Assembly: GCA_029243025.1 (NCBI GenBank)
Contig: JAQWSU010000018.1
Span: 151,558 to 215,557, forward strand
DNA length: 64,000 nt
Direction: 5' to 3'
From: Pirellulaceae bacterium
Lineage (GTDB): Bacteria > Planctomycetota > Planctomycetia > Pirellulales > Pirellulaceae
Made by a program: the position numbers and the translations under genes
Notes under the pieces: generated by a model
The model's database searches: none
What the model was told of the DNA's origin: nothing
What the model saw: the letters and a program-made list of their open reading frames with translations, nothing else
Shown: piece by piece, positions 36,186 through 45,824 of the stretch
Numbering within the stretch: the stretch's first letter is position 1
How the letters are laid out: each line of letters opens with the position of its first letter

Positions 36186-37277
36186 ATGGATGCTCGCTGT
36201 CTTCTCTTACTGATCGCGATTCTCCCCGCAATGGGAGCTAGTGCTCGCACTCGCAATTTTGTCGTCACCGCGCCAACTCAAGCGCTGGCGAACGAAATTG
36301 CTCAAGCCGCAGAGACATTCCGTCGCGACCTCGCCTTGGAGTGGCTGGAGACCGAATTACCCGCTTGGCGTCAGCCCTGTCCGTTGGTTGCGAAAGTCAA
36401 TCCGCAACTGGGTGCAGGTGGGCGAACCAGCTTCATGTTCGAACAACGGGTCCCCTTTGGCTGGGACATGGAAGTCCAAGGATCGCGCGAAAGAATTCTC
36501 GATTCCGTGCTTCCGCATGAAGTCACCCATACAGTTTTTGCAACACACTTTGGCCGACCGTTACCTCGCTGGGCGGACGAAGGTGCCTGCACGACAGTGG
36601 AACACCATCAAGAAAGACGAAAGCAGGAAATGTGGTTAATCCGCTTTTTGAAGTCGGAGCGAGGCATTCCGTTTAACCACATGTTTGCAATGACGGAATA
36701 TCCGGGAGATATCATGCCGCTGTATTCCCAGGGCTACTCGGTCGCTCGCTATTTGATCGCCCAAGGTGGAAAACCTAAATTCGTCAAGTTTGTGGGGCGA
36801 GGGATGGACACCGGAAACTGGGTTTCGTCAGTCAAGGAGTTCTATGGTTTCAAATCACTGGGTGAACTGCAAGTCACCTGGGTCGAGTGGGTCAAGCAAG
36901 GCAGCCCGCGCACCATTCCGGTCGCGGACACACCGGTAACGCTGGCCTCAAATCAGAATTCGATTCCCCCAGTGGGCGAGCCCCAATTGAATCAACCAAC
37001 ACCCATCGCCCAAGCACCTCGACCGTTAATTGATAAACGCTCAGAGAATCTTTTGGCTCGCAACGAATCCCGCACCTTACCCGCGGCGTCGAGGGGAAGT
37101 TGGTACGCTCGAAAACCACAAGAAGAGCCTGTCAATTCAGGCAGGCGGGATTCGATGAAGGCGTCCCCACGAGCGGACCAACCAACGCGAGCCCATGCGC
37201 CAGCCTCCTCGCCGGCGAAGAATCGATTGGCACCGATCTATCATGATCCGCGGCCCGGTGGCCAACGCTGGCGTTGA
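36186..37277 (+). CDS. Secreted gluzincin-type metallopeptidase-like protein
   Basis: 363 residues with signal peptide (MDARCLLLLIAILPAMGASA). LPHEVTHTVFATHF is an HEXXH zinc site, and PRWADEGACTTVE 17 residues later supplies the third ligand Glu in a W-x-x-E-G pattern typical of gluzincins. The last 110 residues are Pro/Ser/Arg-rich and probably disordered. Protein-turnover activity outside the cytoplasm is inferred; the substrate is unknown. GGAGGG ten bases before the ATG at 36186 fixes the start. Confidence 0.75.
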   Translation: MDARCLLLLIAILPAMGASARTRNFVVTAPTQALANEIAQAAETFRRDLALEWLETELPAWRQPCPLVAKVNPQLGAGGRTSFMFEQRVPFGWDMEVQGSRERILDSVLPHEVTHTVFATHFGRPLPRWADEGACTTVEHHQERRKQEMWLIRFLKSERGIPFNHMFAMTEYPGDIMPLYSQGYSVARYLIAQGGKPKFVKFVGRGMDTGNWVSSVKEFYGFKSLGELQVTWVEWVKQGSPRTIPVADTPVTLASNQNSIPPVGEPQLNQPTPIAQAPRPLIDKRSENLLARNESRTLPAASRGSWYARKPQEEPVNSGRRDSMKASPRADQPTRAHAPASSPAKNRLAPIYHDPRPGGQRWR

Positions 37278-37348
37278 GCTCCCAACAGGCAGGCAACTCG
37301 GCCGTTTTCTAGCATGAACGGCTGCTGAAAATCATTTCGCAGCTTTCT

Positions 37349-38389
37349 TCATTGACCGATGTCGGTAAACCAAAATCGCGTCAAGTGAAAGAAAACGGGA
37401 GCTGCGAAGCATAACGAATCAATTCGATCCAGGATACCGGCATGCCCTTCGACCAGCGTGCCATAATCTTTCACGCCTCGATCGCGTTTGATGGCCGACA
37501 TCGTCATCCCGCCGGCAAATCCCATCACGGCAGTAATCATTGCCATGAACGCCGATTCCCAGGGATTGAATGGCGTCACAAAGTAGAGCACCGCCCCAAT
37601 CAGCGTGGTCGTCAACGTGCCGCCGAAGAATCCTTCCCAAGTTCGGCTTGAATTAATCGCGGGTGCGATCGGTCGTTTGCCAAGATAACGGCTCCAAACG
37701 TACTGCATTGCGTCGCCGATCTGGACAATCAGAATCAAATAGAGCAGCACACCGGCACGACTGCCCTGCCAAATTTCGACGCTATCCAGCGATCCATTCG
37801 TCGGACGATAATCGAGATAGAGTAAGGCGGGCGCGTAACTCAGCGCGTAGACACAAATCAGAATGCCGGCTTGAATCTTAGCAGCCCGTTCCAAGAACCG
37901 TTTGTAGTCGCCTGCCAAAGCAATACGTGCGGGAATGAATAGATAAACATAGACTGGAATCACAATACTATAGAGACCATAAAACTCGTTTCCTCGAGCC
38001 ACCAAGATGTACTGCAACGGCGCAAACAGAAAGAAAATCCAGAACAGCGTACGATGATCACCCATCCGTGTTGGTGTCAGCGTGATAAACTCACGCAAAG
38101 CCCAGAATGAGATCAAGAAAAACAACACGACGGTCGCGGTGGGACCCAGCAAAATTGCGGCCGTAAGGATGACAAACATCAGCCACCAGGCGCGCACACG
38201 AGAGTTGAATGCCTGCACAATCGCCGGATTGACGGTTGCATCGGGCTGTCGACGAATGATCAGGCCAATTAGATAGGTCGCCCCCAGCACGACAAGCACA
38301 ACCGCCAATAGAATGGCCGTTGGTTTCTGGATCCAGGGCTCGCCAGCCCAGGCCAAAAGACTCGTCAATGTCGGTTGAATCGTCTGCAT
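37349..38389 (-). CDS. cdsA: Phosphatidate cytidylyltransferase (CdsA family)
   Basis: 346 residues with about eight membrane helices. The C-terminal signature SAIKRDRGVKDYGT followed by EGHAGILDRIDSL is the CdsA motif with the metal-binding Asp residues. It makes CDP-diacylglycerol from phosphatidate and CTP for phospholipid synthesis. It is larger than the basic enzyme (about 280) because of extra N-terminal helices. It starts 6 bp after plsC on the same strand, an operon of consecutive pathway steps. Confidence 0.92.
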   Translation of the reverse strand: MQTIQPTLTSLLAWAGEPWIQKPTAILLAVVLVVLGATYLIGLIIRRQPDATVNPAIVQAFNSRVRAWWLMFVILTAAILLGPTATVVLFFLISFWALREFITLTPTRMGDHRTLFWIFFLFAPLQYILVARGNEFYGLYSIVIPVYVYLFIPARIALAGDYKRFLERAAKIQAGILICVYALSYAPALLYLDYRPTNGSLDSVEIWQGSRAGVLLYLILIVQIGDAMQYVWSRYLGKRPIAPAINSSRTWEGFFGGTLTTTLIGAVLYFVTPFNPWESAFMAMITAVMGFAGGMTMSAIKRDRGVKDYGTLVEGHAGILDRIDSLCFAAPVFFHLTRFWFTDIGQ

Positions 38390-38395
38390 TCCGTC

Positions 38396-39001
38396 TTAGA
38401 TTTCCTTCAACCGTCGCACAGCGCTTTGAGCTCGTTGCAAAAAGTCGATTTTCGATTCACCTTTCTCCAACCAAATCGGCGGACCGAAGGTGATACAGCT
38501 TAACAGGGGCACGGGCAAAAACTCACCACGTGGCAAAACTCGATTCATGTTGTCGATGTGCACCGGAACCAATTCAAGATCCGGTCGTTTCTTGCTGAGA
38601 TAATAAAGCCCACTTTTAAATTCGCCTAGCTCTCCCGAGGTATTGCGACCGCCCTCCGGAAAAACGATCAGTGAATACTCGTCTCCAGCTTCCCGTATCA
38701 TCAAATCAACCGGACTGCGATGAACCTTAATTTCTTTACGGTCGATCAAAAGGGCGTTGAACGAGCGGGCCAAATAACGGCGCACGATGCTCTTTTCCCA
38801 ATAGTCCTTGGCCGCCACCGGTCGGGTTACGCGTCGCACGTTCGAGGGTAGTGAAGCCCAAACCACCAACACATCGAGATGACTTGTATGGTTCGCAAAA
38901 TAAACGCGTTGACAAGTGTCGGGATGACTGTCCACCCAGCGCGCACTCGCGCCACTCAACAGCTTCGCAACCCATGACAAAACTTCGACCGTCACTCGCA
39001 T
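38396..39001 (-). CDS. plsC: 1-acyl-sn-glycerol-3-phosphate acyltransferase (PlsC family)
   Basis: 201 residues. NHTSHLDVLVVW is the NHxxxxD catalytic motif, VFPEGGRNTSGELGEFKSG the substrate-binding motif (usually EGTRS), and PVHIDN the third block. It adds the second acyl chain to make phosphatidate, the substrate of cdsA, the next gene. GGRN in place of GTRS is a mild variant. A single N-terminal hydrophobic stretch suggests membrane attachment. Confidence 0.9.
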   Translation of the reverse strand: MRVTVEVLSWVAKLLSGASARWVDSHPDTCQRVYFANHTSHLDVLVVWASLPSNVRRVTRPVAAKDYWEKSIVRRYLARSFNALLIDRKEIKVHRSPVDLMIREAGDEYSLIVFPEGGRNTSGELGEFKSGLYYLSKKRPDLELVPVHIDNMNRVLPRGEFLPVPLLSCITFGPPIWLEKGESKIDFLQRAQSAVRRLKEI

Positions 39002-39244
39002 GGCAATACCGCGAAAAGCCCCGAGAACCTAGTTGCACTCACACGGCACCGTTGCCAGTCCACGCCCTCCATCCTATATCGTATCGATTCCCAAAGTTTG
39101 TTCCTACTCCCCGATCACGGTTCTTGCATCCCAGAATCAGTCCAAATCGTCCGAAACGCAATCGTTCAGACCGCTGTCCGCCACTCTTTCGGTCATCCCA
39201 ATCCACAAGGGCAACGCAACCGCCACCAGACGAACCCACTCACA

Positions 39245-40537
39245 TCAGGGTGTTGCGGCACAGATTCCGAAAGAATTAAGCCGGCTTTCCTGCTGCCGGG
39301 GAGGCCCTCCGGATTGCTTCCGATGATAGACCTCCAAAATTAGATGCTGATAGGCTCGCACCATCCGATCCACCGAATGATGTGCGATGATTTCCTGGCG
39401 TCCTAAAGCGCCGACGCGATGGGCTAACGCTCCGTCTTGGATCAACTCAACAGCAAAATCGGCCAGTTGCCCAACGTCGCCCGGCGGGGCCAAAAATCCC
39501 GTAACTCCATTTTTCACCCATGCGGAACTGCGATCAAGCGGCGCGGCGACAACAGGAATTTGGATCGAAAGGGCTGCCAAGATTTCAACGGAATCCCCTG
39601 CCCGATCTGAGCTCCAAAGAAACACATTGAGGGATGAAAGGAGATGAGCAATGTCTGCCCGATCCCCCAAAAAATGGACCCGTTCCGCCAGTTGCAGTCG
39701 CGCCGAAAACACCTTCAGACGTTCAGCCTCTGGACCATCGCCCACGACGAGAAAATGAGTTGTGGGAATTTCATCGAGAATCCGTCTCGCGACCTCCAGA
39801 AAGAGTCGATGTTTTTTTTCTGGTCGCAACGGGGCGACCATTCCACAAACGGCTGATTCAAGAGGTATGCCAAGCTGTTGACGAACGGCAAACGGCGCTT
39901 TCGGATCGAAGACAAACTTCTGCGGATCAATCCCCAAAGGAATGACCCGAATCTTTTCCTTTGCGAAGTGCTTTCGTTCCCGCAGGAAGTTGCTTTGAGC
40001 CGCCGAAGTCACGACAACCACGTCTGTCCAAGCTGCCAGCAAACGATTCACGACAGTCGACCTATCCGCCAGATCCAGCACGGATAAGACCACAGGAACA
40101 CCTGACAACTTGGCAGCCAAGTAGGCCCAAAACATGCTGTCACCCGTACCAACCGTCATGACAACATCCACACGATTACGCATCTGCCGCACCAAACGCG
40201 GCAAGACGCGAAGATCACAGGGGTAAGAGGACAGACCACCATTCACCTGAAATCGATCCGCTATTTGTTCTCCCCATGCCCCCGGTTCCCTCAAACAACA
40301 AAGCTGTGGAATGAAACGCATGATGTCCATCCGTTGCATCAGACTGGAGACCAAATGTGTCGCCATCCCTTCGGGCCAATCAGTCAACAGACACATCACA
40401 CGTAACGGTTCATCTCCAGCAACACCCGAGGCTTCCTGAGATTGAAATGGACTCGATCGACGCCTGCTTACCTGATCAACCAAAGCGTGATTTTCTAACG
40501 GCCCATCATGATCGATTGTCACCTTGTCTTTCCGCAT
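39245..40537 (-). CDS. Glycosyltransferase, GT4-like (GT-B fold)
   Basis: 430 residues. LRVMCLLTDWPEGMATHLV opens the acceptor domain; VIPLGIDPQKF, CGMVAPLRPEKKHRLFLEVA and HFLVVGDGPEAERL lie in the nucleotide-sugar domain, and SVEILAALSIQIPVVAA replaces the usual E-x7-E with a similar layout. It likely moves a hexose onto a lipid or polysaccharide. A 45-residue hydrophilic N-terminus precedes the fold. GAGGGGAA lies before the start. A polysaccharide deacetylase gene on the same strand lies 174 bp upstream, so the pair may build or modify a surface glycan. Confidence 0.85.
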   Translation of the reverse strand: MRKDKVTIDHDGPLENHALVDQVSRRRSSPFQSQEASGVAGDEPLRVMCLLTDWPEGMATHLVSSLMQRMDIMRFIPQLCCLREPGAWGEQIADRFQVNGGLSSYPCDLRVLPRLVRQMRNRVDVVMTVGTGDSMFWAYLAAKLSGVPVVLSVLDLADRSTVVNRLLAAWTDVVVVTSAAQSNFLRERKHFAKEKIRVIPLGIDPQKFVFDPKAPFAVRQQLGIPLESAVCGMVAPLRPEKKHRLFLEVARRILDEIPTTHFLVVGDGPEAERLKVFSARLQLAERVHFLGDRADIAHLLSSLNVFLWSSDRAGDSVEILAALSIQIPVVAAPLDRSSAWVKNGVTGFLAPPGDVGQLADFAVELIQDGALAHRVGALGRQEIIAHHSVDRMVRAYQHLILEVYHRKQSGGPPRQQESRLNSFGICAATP

Positions 40538-40711
40538 CGCAAATTCCCCTCGACAGCTTTTTTTCGGGTTTGCGTTGATCTGTCATTGTGAGAAACAGAA
40601 ATCCAGCAAGGGACTGGCCATTATTCGGACAAAGCGATTTCCGAGACGTTACTTTCTCGTCTGCTGTGGCCAGCAGTGCTGATCGGCGCGCCCCGTGTGA
40701 GGCAGAGAGGT

Positions 40712-41608
40712 TCAGCGAGCCATCGGGTTCTCCGAGATCGTCGTACCGGATACCTCGGTAAACGGAATCCGGCCCACAAAGTTTTCGGTCGGCAGCGGTT
40801 CGACAACCCCAACCGGTCGCGGATCAACCGTCATCCGCTTGCGGAATCGAATCATATCTTTGTCAGCCTGAATCCGCTGCAAGTGGAACTCATCATCCCC
40901 TGGAAAATTGCAACCGCCATAAGCCGAGACAACGCCCGCATATCCGGCCTCGCGAGCCACGCGAAAAGCCGTTGCGGTCAGATTGTCCAGATGCCCGTAT
41001 GGAAATGCGAAATAGTTGATTCGTTGTTCAACCAGCTCCTCTAATTCGCGGCCCGCGGTCACGATCTCATCAATCAAGACTGCCGGATCCTTGATCTTTC
41101 GTAGATCAACGTGAGTTCGGGAGTGGGCGCCGATCTCGATCCCATCAGCTGCCATCTTTTTAAGCTGCTGCACCGAATTCGGCTCAAGCGGAAACCCTCT
41201 TCGAACATCGTGCGGGAAGGCCAAACAAAAGAGCACAAAGTCTAAAGCAACAAAGTAAGTGCATGGAATCTTGCGTTCGACCAGCAGCGGAATTGCGTAG
41301 TGGCAATTATCTGAATAGCCATCGTCAAAGGTAATGCAAACAGCCGGTCGATCGTTCCTACCCACACGAATTCGATACTGGGCTTCGTGTAAGGAAATCA
41401 GATCGCAACGCTCCTGCAACCAATCAAGCTGCCGTTCGAAAAGTGAAGGCGATACGGTTCGCTCGTCCGGAAAGCTATTGGCCACTCGATGATAAGACAA
41501 TACACAGATCGGAGCCAAATCTTGCTCGCAGACGTGCCGATTGGCCGACTCGCGCCACGGTAATGTTTGGTAGTAACTCGCCGCATCGGCAAATCGTTTC
41601 CAATCCAT
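40712..41608 (-). CDS. Polysaccharide deacetylase (NodB domain)
   Basis: 298 residues. ICVLSYHRVA and VCITFDDGYSDN (TFDDG metal and catalytic Asp), IEIGAHSRTHVDL (His-x3-His metal site) and FAFPYGHLD are the CE4 motifs. It deacetylates N-acetylglucosamine-containing glycans. No signal peptide is visible, so it may act in the cytoplasm or leave by another route. Same strand as the glycosyltransferase that follows. Confidence 0.9.
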   Translation of the reverse strand: MDWKRFADAASYYQTLPWRESANRHVCEQDLAPICVLSYHRVANSFPDERTVSPSLFERQLDWLQERCDLISLHEAQYRIRVGRNDRPAVCITFDDGYSDNCHYAIPLLVERKIPCTYFVALDFVLFCLAFPHDVRRGFPLEPNSVQQLKKMAADGIEIGAHSRTHVDLRKIKDPAVLIDEIVTAGRELEELVEQRINYFAFPYGHLDNLTATAFRVAREAGYAGVVSAYGGCNFPGDDEFHLQRIQADKDMIRFRKRMTVDPRPVGVVEPLPTENFVGRIPFTEVSGTTISENPMAR

Positions 41609-42056
41609 AACAGAAATCCAACCACGATTAAGTCGATGATCTAGCTATTGAAAAGTGTAGCCTGAAGTTACCGCTGAAGCTCCCATTAATCCGTTGCTCC
41701 AATCGACCAACACGAATCTCTCGCACGGTCCACTCGCGTTAACCGTCAAGATCGATTGCGGGAAGATCCCAGCCCGTTGCTGGCCGTTTTTCATGAAGTG
41801 ACTGAAACTCCTGCCAGCAGCCAACCGTCCAATCATCAGGACACAAACCCTCGGACGGGTCACGCAAACGGGGCTCTTCGCCCTGGCAAGTGGCAACCCA
41901 ACCCCGACCCGCACCTGCCCTCGCCAACTGACAGAAAGCCGCTCGTCAACCGTCGAAAAGGAGCATCAGGAGACGACGACAAGCACCACATCTGCTACAT
42001 TGAGCGACTCGCGCCACCCGGCAAACGACTTGCCCAAGGGCCCCCCAGGAGCTGAC
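41609..42056. other. Intergenic region upstream of the methyltransferase
   Basis: About 450 bp with no supported gene; short frames on both strands are low-complexity translation. A TTG at 42000 could extend the methyltransferase by 19 residues but has no ribosome binding site. Confidence 0.4.
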
Positions 42057-42995
42057 GTGCCCGTGCCCCGCTTAAACGCCATCTACAATCGCGATTGCAT
42101 CAAAGGCTTAAGAGAAATCGACGACCAGTCCGTCCATCTGGCTTTTGCCGATCCGCCATTCAATATTGGTTACGATTACGACAAATATGACGATCGTCGC
42201 CAAAGCCAGGATTACCTGCAGTGGTGCGAGCAGTGGTTATCAGAAATCCATCGGGTACTCAACGAAAACGGCACTTTTTGGTTGGCAATCGGCGACGAAT
42301 ATGCGGCTGAGCTCAAGGTGATGATGCAGCAACAACTGGGCTTCCGTTGTCGTAGCTGGGTCATCTGGTACTACACGTTTGGAGTCAACTGCAAGAACAA
42401 GTTTAGTCGATCGCACGCGCACTTGTTCCATATGGTCAAAGACCCACAGGATTTCACTTTCAACGCCGACACGGTCCGCGTGCCTTCGGCGCGACAACTC
42501 GTGTATGGCGATCGACGTGCCAATCCGGCCGGACGACTTCCCGACGACACCTGGATTTTGCGGCCACAAGATCTCCCGGAAGGCTTCACACCGGACCAGG
42601 ATACTTGGTATTTCCCCCGCGTTGCGGGCACTTTCAAGGAACGTGCCGGGTGGCATGGCTGCCAAATGCCCGAACAGCTGCTTGGCCGCATCATCCGCAG
42701 TTGCTCGAATCCGGGTGAATTGGTCATCGACCCCTTCGGGGGCAGCGGAACCACCCTGGCGGTTGCCAAGAAACTCGATCGGCAGTACCTCGGCTTTGAA
42801 TTGTCGAAGGACTACGCCAAGAACATTCGCCAACGCTTATCTCGAATCCAAGTAGGCGACGCCCTCGACGGCGCCGCCGAACCCTCGGTCAGTGCTCCAA
42901 GTACGGCTGATGGTCGACGGCTTGACGCAAAGCCCAAGAAGTCGCGACAGGCCAGCGACAAAACGAATGATCAGCCGTCTTTACCCGGACTGTAA
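42057..42995 (+). CDS. DNA methyltransferase, N4-cytosine or N6-adenine type, beta class
   Basis: About 312 residues. FADPPFNIG (motif IV, DPPF) comes first and [11 protein letters not shown] (motif I, FxGxG, AdoMet site) comes last, the beta order. A target-recognition region lies between (about 120-190: [31 protein letters not shown]). The basic tail [11 protein letters not shown] may aid DNA binding. No restriction endonuclease gene is adjacent, so this is an orphan enzyme with a regulatory or epigenetic role or a lost partner. The GTG at 42057 has AGGAG five bases before it; TTG 42000 is the longer option. Base preference cannot be told from sequence alone. Confidence 0.85.
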   Translation: MPVPRLNAIYNRDCIKGLREIDDQSVHLAFADPPFNIGYDYDKYDDRRQSQDYLQWCEQWLSEIHRVLNENGTFWLAIGDEYAAELKVMMQQQLGFRCRSWVIWYYTFGVNCKNKFSRSHAHLFHMVKDPQDFTFNADTVRVPSARQLVYGDRRANPAGRLPDDTWILRPQDLPEGFTPDQDTWYFPRVAGTFKERAGWHGCQMPEQLLGRIIRSCSNPGELVIDPFGGSGTTLAVAKKLDRQYLGFELSKDYAKNIRQRLSRIQVGDALDGAAEPSVSAPSTADGRRLDAKPKKSRQASDKTNDQPSLPGL

Positions 42996-43021
42996 TGCAC
43001 TAGTTTGTGAGGTCAACCAAA

Positions 43022-43837
43022 GTGAAATTTGCCATCTGCAACGAGACGTTCCAAGACTGGCCTTTGGAAAAGTCATTTGAGTACGCGCGCAAAGTGGGTT
43101 ACAGCGGCATCGAATTTGCGCCGTTCACGCTAGGCCAAAACGCGACCGAGGTTTCCGAATCACAACGAGCTGAAATCCGTCAATTACTCGACAAGCACCA
43201 GCTAGAATCAATAGGTCTCCATTGGCTGTTAGCCCAAACAGAAGGCTATTATCTGACCTCGCCAGAAACCGATATCCGGCAGCGAACAAGCCATTACTTC
43301 TGCGAACTGGCCCGACTCTGCCATGACTTAAATGGCAAGATAATGGTGCTTGGTTCACCCCAACAAAGGAATCTGCTACCCAATGTCACGCACGAAGCTG
43401 CGATGGAGTACGCGGCAGAGGTGATTCAAGCTGCGCTGCCCGCATTCATTGATCACGACGTGACGTTAGCACTCGAACCACTCGGACCCGCGGAAGGCGA
43501 TTTCCTTTTAACCGCTGCCAGCGCTATTGAATTGGCAAACATGATCGACTCGCCCAACGTTCGTCTACATCTGGACGTCAAAGCCATGTCAACGGAAGCA
43601 AAACCGATCCCCGAAATCATTCGAGACAGTCAGAGCTACCTGGCCCATTTTCATGCCAACGATCCCAACAAGCGAGGACCGGGCATGGGAGATGTCGACT
43701 TCGTGCCGATCTTCCAAGCCTTGCAGGACGTGAAATATGACGGCTGGGTGTCGGTCGAGGTCTTTGATTACGAACCGGGCATCGAATCGTTAACCAACGA
43801 CAGCATGCAGTACATGCAACGATGCCTGCCGCAATGA
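43022..43837 (+). CDS. Sugar phosphate isomerase/epimerase-like TIM barrel
   Basis: 271 residues of the AP-endonuclease-2/xylose-isomerase-like family. GYSGIEFAPFTLG, IGLHWLLAQTEGYYL, TLALEPLGPAEGDFL, VRLHLDVKAMSTEA, LAHFHANDPNKRGPGMGDVD and WVSVEVFDYEPG place the metal-binding Glu, Asp, His and Glu in order. Members isomerise or epimerise keto-sugars or related compounds; the substrate is not predictable. Start at GTG 43022 is chosen because GAGGTC lies eight bases before it; GTG 43007 is in frame. It follows the methyltransferase by 26 bp on the same strand. Confidence 0.85.
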   Translation: MKFAICNETFQDWPLEKSFEYARKVGYSGIEFAPFTLGQNATEVSESQRAEIRQLLDKHQLESIGLHWLLAQTEGYYLTSPETDIRQRTSHYFCELARLCHDLNGKIMVLGSPQQRNLLPNVTHEAAMEYAAEVIQAALPAFIDHDVTLALEPLGPAEGDFLLTAASAIELANMIDSPNVRLHLDVKAMSTEAKPIPEIIRDSQSYLAHFHANDPNKRGPGMGDVDFVPIFQALQDVKYDGWVSVEVFDYEPGIESLTNDSMQYMQRCLPQ

Positions 43838-43861
43838 GATTAAACGGCTCAACTCGAATGC

Positions 43862-44260
43862 CTAAGCGTTCGCCTTCAGTTCAGCCAAGTGCTGAGCTGT
43901 TCCGACAAGCCGATCCCAGTTTTCTTGGATATACTCTGGCGGACCGCCAATTTGCGACACCACCTGAGCAACCTCCTCGGTCTTGACCATCTCGATCGCA
44001 TCCCAGGGACAGACGAGGAGTTCGTAGGGATTTGTTTTCTTTTGCGGAATGTGGACGCAAACTTCACAACCCACACAACGTTCCAGATCAATCTCACACC
44101 AAGATTGGCTCCCTTTGATTCCGGGCGTCCCGGGTAGAGTCATCATCGTGATACAGTCAACCGGACAAACTTCCAGGCAAGACTCACAGCCGGTGCAATT
44201 ATCGGCATTGATGACGGCAAGCTCTTTGGGCAATTTCTTGCGAGGTTTCTGTTTGGCCAT
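43862..44260 (-). CDS. Ferredoxin with two [4Fe-4S] cluster motifs
   Basis: 132 residues. NCTGCESCLEVCPVDC is a full C-x2-C-x2-C-x3-C-P motif and RCVGCEVC...LVCPW is the second, split by a 15-residue insert (VHIPQKKTNPYELL). A basic N-terminus (MAKQKPRKKLPKE) precedes it. The protein carries low-potential electrons in the cytoplasm; a partner enzyme is not evident. The start at 44260 is chosen because the upstream frame (to 44374) is a hydrophobic run of poor quality. It lies 184 bp downstream of lysA on the same strand. Confidence 0.85.
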   Translation of the reverse strand: MAKQKPRKKLPKELAVINADNCTGCESCLEVCPVDCITMMTLPGTPGIKGSQSWCEIDLERCVGCEVCVHIPQKKTNPYELLVCPWDAIEMVKTEEVAQVVSQIGGPPEYIQENWDRLVGTAQHLAELKANA

Positions 44261-44443
44261 TACTGATTTCCGCAGAGATCTAACGCAGCAAATGATGCTG
44301 AGGTAACAAGATACGACTTCGTGACAGAATTCACGAACTCGAACAATTATACTTATTGATCGTCTTTCTTCCAACCAGTTCTGCGATCAAAATCTGCCGG
44401 AACGGCCGGAGATTTTTCCATTTTGCTCTCCCAAACCGCGGAA

Positions 44444-45709
44444 TCATCCAGGAATGAATTCGTCGGCAATCAACGCGTCCAACGATTGTCGCGCCCGAAT
44501 CAGGTGCGGCACCCCCTCCTGTAGTAGCACCTCGGCGGCAAATGGCTTGGAATTGTAGTTGGAGGCCATCACTTGGCCGTAGGCACCGGCCGCTCCAATC
44601 ACGACCCAATCACCCACCGCAGCGCGAGGCAACTGCCGAGTCGAGACCAGGCCCCCCTCCTGCTGGGTAAATATATCTCCCGACTCACAGAGCGGCCCAC
44701 CGACCACCACCGGATGAGATTTTCGCTCACCAGGCCGGCCGTCAGCCGGCGACACGCTCATCGGATGATAGGCGCCATAGAGGATCGGCCGAGCCAGATT
44801 ATGGAAACCAGCGTCCAGCAGATAGAATAAATGGCTTCCCATCTGCTTGATCGCCCGAATTTCGGCGATCAGAAAACCGCTTTCAGCGACCAGAAAGCGT
44901 CCTGGCTCGATCTCCAATCGCAGTGAATGTCCCAACTGATTTTCCAACCGTTGGCGTGTTTGGTTCCAATGTTGATAGAACGGTTCTAGATCAAGCCGCT
45001 CGTCATCAGGCTGATAGGGCACGGGCAGCCCTCCGCCAGCACTGATGGTCTTTACCGTGCGTCCCACGGCAGTGACTGCGGATTCCATCGCCTCGCAGAC
45101 CATCGTCAAATGTTCGAAATCGGTTCCGGAGCCAATATGCATATGGACACCGGTGATGGCGGCGCCTTGCAGATCAGCTCGCATCATGCAGTCGTCAATC
45201 TGTTCGTGCCAAATACCGTGCTTTGATTGCTCACCGCCGGTGTTCGTTTTCTGGCTATGGCCGTGACCGAAGCCTGGATTGATTCGGAGCGTCATTTCAC
45301 AACCTGGCGAGGCCGCAGCAAATTGGCTGATCATATCCGGCGAACCCGCATTCACGTGCACTCCCAATTCCAAACATTGCTGCAACGCGTCGCGATCAAA
45401 AATATCGGCTGTGAAGACGACAGGAGGTGGATCGCCAGTTGGTGCAAAGCCTGCCTTTAACGCTCGCTGAATTTCCCCTGCACTGACCGCATCTAACAAA
45501 ACACCCTGACGACGCATCAGATCCAAGATCGCTAAATTGGAACATGCTTTTTGAGCGTAACGAATAACATCAAACTGTCTCAGCTGATCGATCTGTTTCA
45601 CAATCGTCGATTCGTCATAGACGTATAAGGGAGTCCCAAACCGTTGGACGAGGTCGCCAACAGAGACACCTGCAATTTCAGTACAGAGATTCATCGACAT
45701 TTCAGACAT
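44444..45709 (-). CDS. lysA: Diaminopimelate decarboxylase
   Basis: 421 residues. RYAQKACSNLAIL holds the PLP Lys (YAxKA), ISAGGGLPVPY is the glycine loop, LEIEPGRFLVAE and GPLCESGDIF carry the Cys-Glu of the active site contributed by the partner subunit. It makes lysine from meso-diaminopimelate in the cytoplasm. GGGGGGATAGG lies right before the ATG at 45709; a nine-C run in this leader could slip. The usual H-G motif reads KHGIW. Confidence 0.9.
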   Translation of the reverse strand: MSEMSMNLCTEIAGVSVGDLVQRFGTPLYVYDESTIVKQIDQLRQFDVIRYAQKACSNLAILDLMRRQGVLLDAVSAGEIQRALKAGFAPTGDPPPVVFTADIFDRDALQQCLELGVHVNAGSPDMISQFAAASPGCEMTLRINPGFGHGHSQKTNTGGEQSKHGIWHEQIDDCMMRADLQGAAITGVHMHIGSGTDFEHLTMVCEAMESAVTAVGRTVKTISAGGGLPVPYQPDDERLDLEPFYQHWNQTRQRLENQLGHSLRLEIEPGRFLVAESGFLIAEIRAIKQMGSHLFYLLDAGFHNLARPILYGAYHPMSVSPADGRPGERKSHPVVVGGPLCESGDIFTQQEGGLVSTRQLPRAAVGDWVVIGAAGAYGQVMASNYNSKPFAAEVLLQEGVPHLIRARQSLDALIADEFIPG

Positions 45710-45768
45710 CCTATCCCCCCCCCAGTTCGTCCCCATTAGAGACGAGTTCTTCGTCGGTCATAAAACAA

Positions 45769-45796
45769 AAAAGCACTCGCGTTAGCGAGTGCTTTT
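45769..45796 (-). terminator. Rho-independent terminator
   Basis: A perfect 12-bp stem (AAAAGCACTCGC and GCGAGTGCTTTT) with a GTTA/TAAC loop. Read on the minus strand it ends the 45825-47456 gene and is followed by a T run (TTTTTTGTTTT). It separates that gene from lysA. Confidence 0.9.
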
Positions 45797-45824
45797 GCAT
45801 TATTTCACCTATTCGACGAGTGAA

